The notes under the pieces: model-generated
What the model saw: only the letters and a program-made list of their open reading frames with translations
What the model was told of the DNA's origin: nothing
Database searches by the model: none
Program-made: the position numbers and the translations under genes
From: Winogradskyella sp. PG-2
Lineage (GTDB): Bacteria; Bacteroidota; Bacteroidia; Flavobacteriales; Flavobacteriaceae
Length of the DNA: 64,000 bases
Direction of reading: 5' to 3'
Assembly (NCBI RefSeq): GCF_000828715.1
Contig: NZ_AP014583.1
Coordinates: forward strand, 3,160,001 to 3,224,000
In this document: piece by piece, positions 36,153 through 45,970 of the stretch
Layout of the letters: each line of letters opens with the position of its first letter
Numbering within the stretch: position 1 is the stretch's first letter

Positions 36153-37151
36153 ATGAAATTCAAATTTTATTTATTAGTCTTTTTCCTTTTATGTCAGTTC
36201 TCGTTTGCTCAAAACTTAGAAATACCTGAAGCGGTAAAAACTCATATAAAGGCTAGAGTAGACAATGGATTTAATCCAAGTGTTTCATTGGCATATATTG
36301 ATGGAGGTGACGTTTCATATTTTAATTATGGTAAAACTGAGGTTAATAATGGAAAGCATGTAAATGAGAATTCAGTTTATGAAATAGGCTCAATTTCAAA
36401 AGTATTTACTACAATTTTATTGGCTGATGAAGTATTAAGAGGGAACATGAAACTGAGTGATCCTGTTTCTAAATACTTGCCAAATACATTTACTATTCCT
36501 CAAAGGAATGAAAAAGTAATTACGCTAAAGGATTTAGCTACACATACTTCAGGTTTACCTAGAATGCCAGATAATTTTAGTCCTGCTGATATAAACAATC
36601 CTTTTGCAGATTACAAAGTTAGTCAGCTTTATGAATTTTTGATAAGCTATAAGCTACCGAGAGATATTGCTTTGGCTTGGCATTTTGCTAATAACAATTT
36701 AATAACTTGGCATAATGGAGGTACGGGTGGTTATAGAGCTTTTGCAGGATTTTTAAATAATACCAAGAGAGGAGTAGTAGTATTAACGAATTCTACATTT
36801 AGTGTTGATCAAATAGGCTTAAAATTGCTTGATGCAACTATAAATTTAGAATTGCCAAAGAAATCTGAATTCCCAGATGTTGTAAGCGTATCCAATGAAA
36901 TTTTAGACACATATATTGGGGTGTATCAATTAGCTCCAGAATTTACAATTACAATTAGTAGAATAGATAATGAACTTTATGCACAAGCGACAGGACAATC
37001 TAAATTCCAAGTATTTCCGTCTGCAGAAAACGAGTTCTTTCTTAGAGTAGTAGAGGCAAGTGTTACATTTAATAAAGACGCTGATGGTAAAGTGGATAGT
37101 TTAATCTTACATCAAGGAGGGCAAGATATGCCAGCACCTAAAATAGAGTAA
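36153..37151 (+). CDS. Beta-lactamase-like serine hydrolase with internal deletion
   Basis: 332 residues with a signal peptide (ending FSFAQN). The class C/DD-peptidase-type nucleophile motif is EIGSISKVFTTI (SxxK) near residue 79. ITWHNGGTGGYRAF near residue 188 supplies the HxG-like third motif. Related proteins have about 120-130 residues between RDI and the LGWH segment that precede this motif, including the YxN catalytic Tyr; here SYKLPRDI runs directly into ALAWHFAN near 36661-36672 and no YxN is present. So an in-frame internal deletion is likely and the enzyme is probably inactive. The C-terminal domain (DTYIGVYQLAPEFTI) is intact. Confidence 0.72.
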   Translation: MKFKFYLLVFFLLCQFSFAQNLEIPEAVKTHIKARVDNGFNPSVSLAYIDGGDVSYFNYGKTEVNNGKHVNENSVYEIGSISKVFTTILLADEVLRGNMKLSDPVSKYLPNTFTIPQRNEKVITLKDLATHTSGLPRMPDNFSPADINNPFADYKVSQLYEFLISYKLPRDIALAWHFANNNLITWHNGGTGGYRAFAGFLNNTKRGVVVLTNSTFSVDQIGLKLLDATINLELPKKSEFPDVVSVSNEILDTYIGVYQLAPEFTITISRIDNELYAQATGQSKFQVFPSAENEFFLRVVEASVTFNKDADGKVDSLILHQGGQDMPAPKIE

Positions 37152-37159
37152 CGATTAGA

Positions 37160-39691
37160 TTAGCCTTCAAAATCAAAATCATCATCACCAACATTGCCGC
37201 CTCTTCCACCAGAGCGATCACGCTTTTTCAACATTTGATTAAATCTGTATATAACAGATAAATTAACTTGGCGTTGTCTCCATTGTGATTCACTATATCT
37301 AGAAAATAAATCTGTAGTTGTTGTAGATTGACGTTTTCTAGAATTGAGTAAATCTCTTACATTTAATGACACTGTAAGCTTGTTTTCTATTAATTCTTTA
37401 CTCATCGCTAAATTAATAGAAAAAAGACCATCAGTATCTGATTGTGCATCTTGTCTAGCACCTCTGTAGAACGCATTAGTTTGCCAATCGATTTTACCAG
37501 GAAGCGTTATTTTAGAGCTAAAACGTGCAAACCAACTTGTGTTTTTTGTACTATAATTTATACCGTTAAATTCTCCATCAGTTTCGAATTGAAAAAAGTT
37601 AAAACTAGTATTTAATCGAAGCCATTTTTTAGGATTATACAAAAGATCTAATTCGGCTCCAGTTCTTGCATTTGTAGATAAATTAACTGGGATTGTACGT
37701 ATGATATCTATACCGTCAGTTGTTTGTTGCCCAGTATTTTCTTCTACGCGCTCAAAAGATTGCGTTTCGTACTGGTAATAAACAGATGTTGTTAATGTTA
37801 GTTTATCCCAACGTTTTAAATACCCTAAGTCAAAAGCACTTGCGAATGCAGGTTGTAAATTTGGATTCCCTTGAAATATATTTGTTCTACTAGATCGTGT
37901 AGGAAATGGATTGACAAATCGTCCTCTGGGTCTATTAATTCTTCTATTGTATCCTAAAGTTATACTTTCTTCAGAGTCAGAATCATCAGAACCTAATTCA
38001 TAGATTAAATTAAGTGTAGGGAATAAGCCTAAATAATTATTATCAAAATCTGTTTGAATAGGAAAACCAAAAGCTTCTACTAATTCTTCATCAGTTAAAC
38101 GTGAATCTATTTTTCCTTTTAGCTGTGTGTGTTCTAATCTTAAACCTAAAAGAAATGAGAATTTGCCAAATTTTGTGCCATATTGTGAGTATAATGCGTT
38201 TACATTTTCATCATAATCAAAAACATTTGTAATCGTATCGTTAACGACTAAATTGCCTGTAGCAATATTTTCTTGTTCTAAACGATAGTCAGTTACTTGA
38301 TTTTTAAATGTACCTCTGTAACCTGCTTCAAAACGAGAATTCTCACCAAGAGGGAGCACATAATCAGCTTGTAATAAATATTCTTTCTGATCTTCAATCG
38401 CAAATTCTTGTTCTATTTGAAATGGTTCTGGGTCTATTTGATTTGTCACTAAATAGTCTTCGTTTAAAAAAGTAAAGCCTTCTTCATCACCATTTTCAAA
38501 TTGAAAATCTGCAGTTAATATATGGTCAGAATCATCACCAAAACGTTTAACATAGTTTAAAGAAAACTGATAACTATTATCTTTTTCAGTTTCTTTTTCT
38601 CGTCGTAAAGTTTCTTCTATAATGTTTCCATTATTAAAACGTTCACTACCGTTTAGAGATATATCAGCATCACTTCCAAAACGATAAAATAGACCTGCAG
38701 TTATGGAAGATTTTTCGGTTAAGAAATATTCTATCCCAACATTGGCATTGTAGTTTCTATTGAGACGTTCTATAGTTCTATCTTCTCGTATGCGTCTATA
38801 TTCAGGTTCTACTATTTGTCCATCAATAGTGGTATCAAAATAGGTAACATCATTAAGTCTCGTTCCTGGTGCATCAAAGTATCTCCAACCTAGGTTTGAA
38901 AACACATTAAAATTTTCAGTTCTATAATTTAAGCTTGCATTTAGTCCTAGGTTATCAGGATTACCCATTGTTAAGTTAAAAGACCCATTAAATCCTAATG
39001 TTTCTTTTTGTCTTAAAATAATATTTAGAATTCCTGCTGTACCTTCAGCATCGTATCTAGCAGATGGGGAAGTGATAACTTCTACACGTTCAATAGCATC
39101 GGCTGGTAATTGACTTAAAACATTAGTATCTCCAAAACCTGCAAGCGCAGAAGGTTTTCCATTGATTAGGATTCTTACATTCTCATTACCTCTTAAGCTT
39201 ATTGCACCTTCAATATCAACAGATACAGATGGCACATTATTTAAGGCGTCACTGACTGTTCCGCCAGCAGTAGTCAAATCTTTTCCAATATTATAGACTT
39301 TTTTATCGAGTTTAATTTCTACAGTAGTAGTTTCTGCAACAACAGTCACTTCATTTAAAGTGTCTACATCTAAGGCAATATTAACTGTACCTAGATTTAT
39401 AGATTTATCTATAATTTTATTGAGGTATTCTTTAGTTTTATAAGATATGTATTCTACATAAATATTGTAAGTACCTACATGAACATCAACACTAAACATA
39501 CCTTTTGAGTCTGTTATTCCTCCAGTGACAACTTTATTATCTGTTGTAGTTTTAAAAGTTACAGTCGCATATTCTAAAGGAATGTTTGAATCCTCCTCGA
39601 GGACTGCACCTTGAACTTTCACTTCTTTTTGAGCAAAACTTTGGTTGTAAGTAAACAATAAAAAAAGAAGTAGGTAAGAAGTAATCTTCAT
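37160..39691 (-). CDS. TonB-dependent receptor with carboxypeptidase-like N-domain
   Basis: 843 residues. A signal peptide (ending SFAQK) is followed by a CarboxypepD_reg-like beta-sandwich (about 25-105), a plug domain with GGTVSDALNNVPSVSVD and RILINGKPSALAG near 140-185, and a large outer-membrane barrel. The plug region resembles the OMP_b-brl_3 clade rather than SusC, and no SusD partner is adjacent. The C-terminus is a Gly/Asp-rich tail (DRSGGRGGNVGDDDFDFEG), which lacks the usual terminal aromatic strand. Substrate unknown. Confidence 0.88.
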   Translation of the reverse strand: MKITSYLLLFLLFTYNQSFAQKEVKVQGAVLEEDSNIPLEYATVTFKTTTDNKVVTGGITDSKGMFSVDVHVGTYNIYVEYISYKTKEYLNKIIDKSINLGTVNIALDVDTLNEVTVVAETTTVEIKLDKKVYNIGKDLTTAGGTVSDALNNVPSVSVDIEGAISLRGNENVRILINGKPSALAGFGDTNVLSQLPADAIERVEVITSPSARYDAEGTAGILNIILRQKETLGFNGSFNLTMGNPDNLGLNASLNYRTENFNVFSNLGWRYFDAPGTRLNDVTYFDTTIDGQIVEPEYRRIREDRTIERLNRNYNANVGIEYFLTEKSSITAGLFYRFGSDADISLNGSERFNNGNIIEETLRREKETEKDNSYQFSLNYVKRFGDDSDHILTADFQFENGDEEGFTFLNEDYLVTNQIDPEPFQIEQEFAIEDQKEYLLQADYVLPLGENSRFEAGYRGTFKNQVTDYRLEQENIATGNLVVNDTITNVFDYDENVNALYSQYGTKFGKFSFLLGLRLEHTQLKGKIDSRLTDEELVEAFGFPIQTDFDNNYLGLFPTLNLIYELGSDDSDSEESITLGYNRRINRPRGRFVNPFPTRSSRTNIFQGNPNLQPAFASAFDLGYLKRWDKLTLTTSVYYQYETQSFERVEENTGQQTTDGIDIIRTIPVNLSTNARTGAELDLLYNPKKWLRLNTSFNFFQFETDGEFNGINYSTKNTSWFARFSSKITLPGKIDWQTNAFYRGARQDAQSDTDGLFSINLAMSKELIENKLTVSLNVRDLLNSRKRQSTTTTDLFSRYSESQWRQRQVNLSVIYRFNQMLKKRDRSGGRGGNVGDDDFDFEG

Positions 39692-39804
39692 TATTTATGG
39701 TTTGTTAGAGTATTTTGTTGCGCAAAAATACCCTTACCTCTTCCTTTTTTGGTTAATCTTATGTTAAGACATATATGGATTTTTTATAACGTAATTGACT
39801 ACTT

Positions 39805-40272
39805 CTATTGGTCTTTATTCTTCTTCTTTCTTTTTTTGCGCTTCTTTTTCTTTTCTTTTTTCACTTCTTTTTCATCAAAGTCACCTTTAATCATGTCTTT
39901 GATTTTTGTCATATCATCTTCAGAAATTAGCTCTTCGAGTTCTGCAAAGTGCGAGTCATCAAGTTTTTTTATGGCCTTATCTCTATCAAGAGTGTGCTCG
40001 AATTTTATTTTTGAGAGAGCTACCTTCTCATCAAAATAACTGTTGATATATTGTTTAACTATTTCTTTTTGAAAATCATCACCCTCTAAAGTTGTTATAA
40101 AATTTGCGATGAATTCATTTTTACGTTCTTCTATTTTTCGTTTATGATCTGCAATCTCTTTATCAGTAGGTTCTCTATTTACTACTGGATTACCCATTCG
40201 ATCTCTTCGTCCTTGGCCAAAAACATTTAAGCCAATAAATAATGCGAAAATTATAAGTACAATCTTTTTCAT
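39805..40272 (-). CDS. Secreted protein with poly-Lys tail
   Basis: 155 residues with a signal peptide (residues 1-19, ending NVFGQG). The helical, charged body is predicted to be a helical hairpin, and the last 25 residues are almost all Lys/Arg/Glu. No catalytic motif. Bacteroidota have many small secreted proteins of this helix-plus-basic-tail type; function unknown. Eleven bases downstream of arsC-like, so probably the last gene of the prfB operon. Confidence 0.68.
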   Translation of the reverse strand: MKKIVLIIFALFIGLNVFGQGRRDRMGNPVVNREPTDKEIADHKRKIEERKNEFIANFITTLEGDDFQKEIVKQYINSYFDEKVALSKIKFEHTLDRDKAIKKLDDSHFAELEELISEDDMTKIKDMIKGDFDEKEVKKEKKKKRKKRKKKNKDQ

Positions 40273-40282
40273 TAAAGTAAGT

Positions 40283-40624
40283 TTAAAATATTTCTAATAT
40301 CGATTCTGGTGGTCTACCAACCACAGCTTTATTTTCATTTATAACAATAGGGCGTTCAATCAATTTTGGATACGCAACCATAGCCTCTATAATATCCTTA
40401 TCTGCAAGTGCCTTACCTTTATAATCCGATTTCCAAATAGCTTCATTTTTGCGAATTAAATCTATTGGTTTTATGCTTAATTTAGTAATTATAGATTGAA
40501 GCTGTTCTCTATTTAATTGATTGTCTAGATACTTGACAATTTCAAATTCTTTATTTGATTGCTTTAAAATCTCTAATCCTTCTCTAGATTTTCTGCACCT
40601 AGGATTGTGATAAATTGTAATCAT
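40283..40624 (-). CDS. arsC: ArsC-family thioredoxin-fold reductase
   Basis: 113 residues, the ArsC/Spx family size. The single active-site Cys is at residue 10 in HNPRCRKSREG, and the late motif YPKLIERPIVINENKAVVGRPPE is characteristic of glutaredoxin-dependent arsenate reductase relatives. No arsenic-resistance genes are nearby, so a true arsenate role is uncertain. Between a HAD gene (3 bp) and a secreted protein gene. Confidence 0.82.
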   Translation of the reverse strand: MITIYHNPRCRKSREGLEILKQSNKEFEIVKYLDNQLNREQLQSIITKLSIKPIDLIRKNEAIWKSDYKGKALADKDIIEAMVAYPKLIERPIVINENKAVVGRPPESILEIF

Positions 40625-40627
40625 ATT

Positions 40628-41245
40628 TTAAATAGAAATTGAATAATGTTTTAATGCTTCAGTTAATGCTTTTGGTGATTCAAAATATATGCCATTAATT
40701 CCTAATGCTTGTGCAGCATCAATATTTCTTTGATTATCGTCTATAAAAATAGAGTTTTCAGCACTAATATGAAATCTATTTAAAGTGGTTTCATATATTT
40801 CTTTGAATGGCTTTCTTGTTTTTTCTTCACCAGAAACTACAATCCCTTCAAACCAATGTAAAAAATCAAAACGCTTTAGCGCTATTGGGAATGTTTCGCG
40901 GCTCCAATTGGTTAAGGCTACTACCTTATAGTTTGGATTATCAATTAGAGATTTTAAAATTTTCACGGTTCCTTCTATTGCATCACCTAACATTTCTACC
41001 CAACGCCCATAATACAGTCTTATTAGTTCTTCATGTTCAGGAAACATTGCAACACGCTCTTCAGTGGCTTTTTGCAATGGGTAGCCAGCATCTTGATTTT
41101 CATTCCAGTCCATTGTACAGATATTATCAAAAAACCATTGCATTTTTTTTCTATCTCCATTGAAAACATCTAAATACACATACTCAGGATTCCAATCAAT
41201 TAATACACCTCCAAGGTCAAATATTATCGCATTTATTTTTTTCAT
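40628..41245 (-). CDS. HAD-family hydrolase (subfamily IA)
   Basis: 205 residues. Motif I is IIFDLGGVLIDWNPEYVY, motif II ALTNWSRE, motif III RKPFKEIYE and motif IV IFIDDNQRNIDAAQALG. The FDLGGVLIDW form is typical of the epoxide hydrolase N-domain/YihX-like branch; YihX dephosphorylates alpha-glucose-1-phosphate. It directly abuts the prfB stop codon, indicating cotranscription. Confidence 0.85.
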   Translation of the reverse strand: MKKINAIIFDLGGVLIDWNPEYVYLDVFNGDRKKMQWFFDNICTMDWNENQDAGYPLQKATEERVAMFPEHEELIRLYYGRWVEMLGDAIEGTVKILKSLIDNPNYKVVALTNWSRETFPIALKRFDFLHWFEGIVVSGEEKTRKPFKEIYETTLNRFHISAENSIFIDDNQRNIDAAQALGINGIYFESPKALTEALKHYSISI

Positions 41246-42356
41246 TTACAGTTTATTTGTGTCTACTTCTTTCTGTCCCATCATCATAAGATAAGCTTTT
41301 AAGAATGGTTCTATATCACCATCCATAACAGCGTCTACATTACCAGTTTCGTGAGTAGATCTAACATCTTTCACTAATTTATAAGGGTGCATCACGTAGT
41401 TTCTTATTTGACTTCCCCATTCTATTTTCATTTTTCCTGCTTCTATGTCATCACGCTGAGCCATTTGTTTTTGAAGCTCAATTTCGTATAGTTGAGACTT
41501 TAACATTTGCATTGCTCTTGATCTATTATCGTGCTGAGATCTTGTTTCTGAACATTGAATTTGTATACCAGATGGTTTGTGTAATAACTGAACTTTAGTT
41601 TCAACTTTGTTTACATTTTGTCCACCAGCTCCACTAGAGCGAGCTGTTGTAATTTCAATATCTGCAGGATTAATTTCTATTTCAATAGAATCATCTACCA
41701 ATGGATATACATATACTGAGGCAAAACTGGTATGACGTTTAGCATTACTATCAAAAGGGGAGATACGAACTAATCGATGTACACCATTTTCACCTTTAAG
41801 CCAACCAAAAGCAAAATCACCTTGAATTTCTAAAGTAACCGTTTTTATACCAGCGACATCTCCTTCTTGATGATTTAGCTCTTTAACTTTAAATCCACTT
41901 TTCTCAGCATACATTAAATACATTCGCATAAGCATACTTGCCCAATCACACGATTCAGTTCCTCCAGCTCCTGCAGTAATTTGAAGAACAGCACTTAAGC
42001 TATCACCTTCTTCAGAAAGCATGTTTTTGAACTCTAATTTCTCAATAGCATTGAGAGCTTTATAAAACCTAGCTTCAACATTTTCCATTGTAGCTTCATC
42101 TTCTTTGTAGAACTCATAGATGACTTCTAAATCTTCAAAAAGCGATTGTGCAGAATTATAATCAGTTACCCAACTTTTTTTCTCACGAATGGACTTCATA
42201 ACCAATTCGGCTGCTTTAGAGTCATTCCAGAAGTTTGGATCAAAGGTTTGTTCTTCTTCGTTAGCTATTTCTATGAGCTTAGCATCTAAGTCAAAGATAT
42301 TGTCTAAGTGTGTCTAGACGGGAATTAAGATCTTTAATTTGATCTGATGTTATCAT
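41246..42356 (-). CDS. prfB: Peptide chain release factor 2, +1 programmed frameshift
   Basis: Release factor for UAA and UGA. The frame-0 start is ATG at 42356 ([17 protein letters not shown]); codon 22 is an in-frame TGA at 42293-42291 in the context TAT CTT TGA C. A +1 slip on CTT continues as YL-DLDAKL and runs to 41246, about 369 residues in total. The SPF recognition motif is in [12 protein letters not shown] and the GGQ loop is in [17 protein letters not shown]. This is the autoregulated RF2 arrangement: low RF2 slows stop reading and favours the shift. The usual internal AGGGGG stimulator is absent (the sequence before the site is ACTTAGACAA). Confidence 0.95.
42289..42299 (-). promoter_or_regulatory. 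prfB +1 frameshift site
   Basis: TAT CTT TGA C, the almost universal RF2 recoding core, with Leu CTT in the P site and UGA followed by C. No Shine-Dalgarno-like purine run is visible 3-6 bases upstream, in keeping with the poor use of that signal in Bacteroidota. Confidence 0.92.
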
Positions 42357-42459
42357 AAATAGTAGTAATTTATGCAAATATAAGATGCCTCATTAAAGTG
42401 CCATAATTTTGAATAGGTTTTTTAGAAATTCCGTAGTTTTATGATTCAATAAATTCAAC

Positions 42460-44862
42460 ATGAAAAAATTAACTTTCCTTTTTTGTTTTGTATGTATTAG
42501 TTTTCAATTTCAGGCTCAAATTTTAAATAAGAAAGACCTCAAAACTTATGAAGGGTATTTTGACTTTTATTATGAAGAGAATACTGATAAAATTTATCTT
42601 AAGGTAGAAAACTTAGAGAAAGATTTTCTTTATGTAAATTCTTTAGCTTCTGGTGTTGGAAGTAATGACATAGGTTTAGATAGAGGACAGTTAGGTAATG
42701 AACGTTTAGTATATTTTAAAAAAGCGGGGAACAAATTATTGCTTATTCAGCCCAACTTAAAATATAGAGCAAACACCGATAATAAATTAGAGAAAAAAAG
42801 TATTGAACAAGCATTTGCTAAGTCTGTATTATTTGGATTTAAAATTTTATCTAAAAAAGACAAAAGCTATATTATTGATTTCACCCCTTTTTTGATGCAA
42901 GATGCGCATGGTATTGCCAACCGCTTAAAAAATAAAAAAGAAGGGACATACAAACTAGATGCAACTAAAAGTGCTTTGGCATTAGAACGAACAAAATCAT
43001 TTCCAAAGAATGTTGAGTTTGAAGCTATGTTGACTTTTAAAGGTCAACCTACAGGAAGAAATCTAAGAAGCGTTACTCCAACAGCATCATTAGTTACAGT
43101 TATTCTGCACTATTCTTTTATAAAGTTACCAGATAATAATTATAAACCAAGAGCTTTTGATACACGAAGTGGTGCAATTTCTATGTCTTATTTAGATTAT
43201 GCAACACCAATACAAGAGGCTATTAAAAAACGATTCATTATTAGACATCGATTAGAAAAGAAGAATCCAAGATTAAAGCGAAGTGAAGCTAAAGAACCTA
43301 TTATTTACTATTTAGATCCTGGTACACCAGAGCCAGTACGTTCTGCTTTATTAGATGGAGCAAGTTGGTGGAATCAAGCTTATGATGCTATTGGGTTTAA
43401 GAATGCATTTCAGGTTAAAATGTTACCCAAAGATGCAGATCCTATGGATTGCAGATATAATGTTATTCAATGGGTTCATAGAAGCACAAGAGGTTGGAGT
43501 TATGGTGGAAGTGTAGTAGACCCAAGAACAGGTGAGATTATTAAAGGTCATGTTAGTTTGGGCAGTTTACGTATTCGTCAAGATTTTATGATTGCTCAAG
43601 CTTTAATAAATCAACCTTTTGCTGAGCGAGATGATAACTATAAGCCAATGCTAGATATGGCTTTAGCCAGAATTAGACAGTTGAGTGCACATGAAGTAGG
43701 TCACACAATTGGTTTTGCTCATAATTTTGCAGCTAGTACTAATGATAGAGCTTCAGTAATGGATTATCCACATCCTCAGATTTCAGTTAATAGTGGAGAC
43801 ATAGATTTCAGTAATGCTTATGCCACAGGAATAGGTGACTGGGACAAAGTCACTGTAGCATATAGTTATTCTCAATTCGACAAAAAGACGAACGAAAAGA
43901 AGGCTTTAAATAATATTCTAAAAAAGGCTCAAGATGATGGTTTGCGTTTTATCACAGATTCTGATGCTAGAGCTTCTGGTGGAGCACATGCCTTGGCGCA
44001 TTTATGGGATAATGGCAAAACAGCAGCTGAAGAACTGACTAGTGTTTTAGAATTACGTAAACAAGCCATTTCAAATTTTTCAAAAGATAATATTAGGAGT
44101 TACGAGCCTTATTCTGTTTTAGAGGATATTTTCGTGCCTTTGTACTTTTATCATCGTTTTCAGGTAGAAGCAGCAACTAAGGTTATTGGTGGCTTAGATT
44201 ATAATTATGCTGTTAAAGGTGATAATCAATTGACATCAAAACCTGTTGACGTTATTATTCAGAAGGAAACTTTAGATGCTATTCTCAAGACTTTAAATGC
44301 AAATACTTTAGCTATTCCTAAAGATAAATTAGGTTTATTTCCACCTCGTGCATTTGGCTATAATCGTAGTCGTGAATCTTTTAAGGGAAAAACAGGTGTT
44401 GCTTTTGATCCGTTAAGTGCAGCGAATACAGCTAGTGATATGAGTTTGAAATTTCTATTGCATCCGCAAAGAGCTAATCGTTTAGTATTACAAAAGAGTT
44501 TGGATGTAAATCAATTAAGTTTAGATGAAGTGATAGAGAAACTCATTACTAATTCCTTCGCAAAGAATATAGAAGATTCCTATTTGTCTGAAATTCAGGA
44601 ACAAATTAACGTCAATGTATTAAAATACTTAATGAATTTAGCAGTAAATAATCAGTCTTACTTTAAAGTTAAAGCCATTGCAAATAAAGCGTTAAGAGAT
44701 ATTGCTAAGAATAATTTTGGATTAGAAGCAACGCAATATCAATACGGTTTGATCATTAAAGAATTTTATGAGCACCCAGAGAAATATAAGATAGAAAGTT
44801 CTCCAAAAATCCCAGATGGTTCTCCAATTGGTAGTGATATTTGTAATTACAACTCTAATTAA
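42460..44862 (+). CDS. Zinc-dependent metalloprotease (DUF5117 family)
   Basis: 800 residues with a signal peptide (ending QFQAQ). The N-terminal DUF5118/DUF5117-type region has LYVNSLASGVGSNDIGLDRGQLG, then a metzincin-like catalytic domain with the zinc site SAHEVGHTIGFAHNFAAS near residue 410 (HExxHxxGxxH), and a C-terminal helical part. Bacteroidota secrete many such proteins; physiological substrates are poorly known. It is followed after two bases by threonine aldolase. Confidence 0.88.
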   Translation: MKKLTFLFCFVCISFQFQAQILNKKDLKTYEGYFDFYYEENTDKIYLKVENLEKDFLYVNSLASGVGSNDIGLDRGQLGNERLVYFKKAGNKLLLIQPNLKYRANTDNKLEKKSIEQAFAKSVLFGFKILSKKDKSYIIDFTPFLMQDAHGIANRLKNKKEGTYKLDATKSALALERTKSFPKNVEFEAMLTFKGQPTGRNLRSVTPTASLVTVILHYSFIKLPDNNYKPRAFDTRSGAISMSYLDYATPIQEAIKKRFIIRHRLEKKNPRLKRSEAKEPIIYYLDPGTPEPVRSALLDGASWWNQAYDAIGFKNAFQVKMLPKDADPMDCRYNVIQWVHRSTRGWSYGGSVVDPRTGEIIKGHVSLGSLRIRQDFMIAQALINQPFAERDDNYKPMLDMALARIRQLSAHEVGHTIGFAHNFAASTNDRASVMDYPHPQISVNSGDIDFSNAYATGIGDWDKVTVAYSYSQFDKKTNEKKALNNILKKAQDDGLRFITDSDARASGGAHALAHLWDNGKTAAEELTSVLELRKQAISNFSKDNIRSYEPYSVLEDIFVPLYFYHRFQVEAATKVIGGLDYNYAVKGDNQLTSKPVDVIIQKETLDAILKTLNANTLAIPKDKLGLFPPRAFGYNRSRESFKGKTGVAFDPLSAANTASDMSLKFLLHPQRANRLVLQKSLDVNQLSLDEVIEKLITNSFAKNIEDSYLSEIQEQINVNVLKYLMNLAVNNQSYFKVKAIANKALRDIAKNNFGLEATQYQYGLIIKEFYEHPEKYKIESSPKIPDGSPIGSDICNYNSN

Positions 44863-44864
44863 AC

Positions 44865-45884
44865 ATGATAATAGATTTAAGAAGCGATACAGTTACAAAA
44901 CCAACAAAAGGCATGTTAAAAGCTATGTTAACAGCTGAAGTTGGTGATGATGTATATAAAGAAGATCCTTCGGTTAATGCTTTAGAAAAACGATTAGCCG
45001 ATATGTTTGGAATGGATGAGGCTTTATTTTTTCCAACAGGAAGTATGGCTAATCAGGCAGCTTTAAAACTACATACAAATCCTGGAGAACAAGTAATTTG
45101 TGATAAGTATGCACATATCTATAATTATGAAGGAGGTGGTGCTTCGTTTAATAGCGGAATCTCTTGCAAATTAATTGATGGATATCGTGGTATGTTCACC
45201 GCAAAACAAGCTAAAGCATCTATAAATCCGCCAGATTTTTACCATAGTCCGTTAACCTCATTGATAGCCATTGAGAATACCACTAATAAAGGAGGTGGTG
45301 CGTGTTGGGACTTTAAAGAATTAGAAAAAATTAGAACCGTTGCTGATGAAAATAGTTTAGGTTATCATTTAGATGGTGCACGACTGTGGAATGCACTCAG
45401 CAACACAAACGAAAATCCTAAACATTATGGTGAGCTATTTGATACTATTTCAGTTTGCTTAAGCAAAGGTTTGGGCTGCCCAATGGGTTCTATTTTAATA
45501 GGTAATAAAAATGTAATGAACGGAGCACTTAGAGTCCGAAAAATATTAGGAGGTGGTATGCGGCAAGTTGGTTTTGCAGCAGCAGCAGGATTATATGCTT
45601 TGGATAACCATTTTGAAAGACTTTCTGAAGATCATCAAAAAGCTAAAGAAATAGGTGAGGCGTTAAGTGAATTAGGCTCAATTAAGAAAGTAGAACCTAT
45701 AGAAACAAATATTATCATCTTTGAATTGAATAATGATATTGACGAAATCAGCTTTTTAGCTGATTTAAATAAGTCGGATATTCACATAATTGGTATGGGA
45801 AGCAACAAATTAAGAATGGTAACGCATCTAGATTATACAGATGCTATGCACGAGAAACTTATTAGTGTTTTAAAAACAATGTAA
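44865..45884 (+). CDS. ltaE: Low-specificity threonine aldolase
   Basis: 339 residues, PLP fold type I. It cleaves threonine and related beta-hydroxy amino acids to glycine plus aldehyde. It begins IIDLRSDTVTKPT, a hallmark of the family. FPTGSMANQAAL and DGARLWNA bind substrate and cofactor, and the PLP Lys is in SVCLSKGLGCPMGS near residue 200. Length typical. Confidence 0.93.
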   Translation: MIIDLRSDTVTKPTKGMLKAMLTAEVGDDVYKEDPSVNALEKRLADMFGMDEALFFPTGSMANQAALKLHTNPGEQVICDKYAHIYNYEGGGASFNSGISCKLIDGYRGMFTAKQAKASINPPDFYHSPLTSLIAIENTTNKGGGACWDFKELEKIRTVADENSLGYHLDGARLWNALSNTNENPKHYGELFDTISVCLSKGLGCPMGSILIGNKNVMNGALRVRKILGGGMRQVGFAAAAGLYALDNHFERLSEDHQKAKEIGEALSELGSIKKVEPIETNIIIFELNNDIDEISFLADLNKSDIHIIGMGSNKLRMVTHLDYTDAMHEKLISVLKTM

Positions 45885-45970
45885 GTTAACAGTTAATCTA
45901 AGGCATATCAACGAATATATTTATGAAATGATTCTATTCCTTATATTTTCGTTTAACTTAATAAATGTGA

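Noticed and set aside
41246..42205. prfB as an N-terminally truncated pseudogene starting at 42205
   Set aside because: The start region is present in frame 0 with the standard TAT CTT TGA C recoding site, so the gene is intact.
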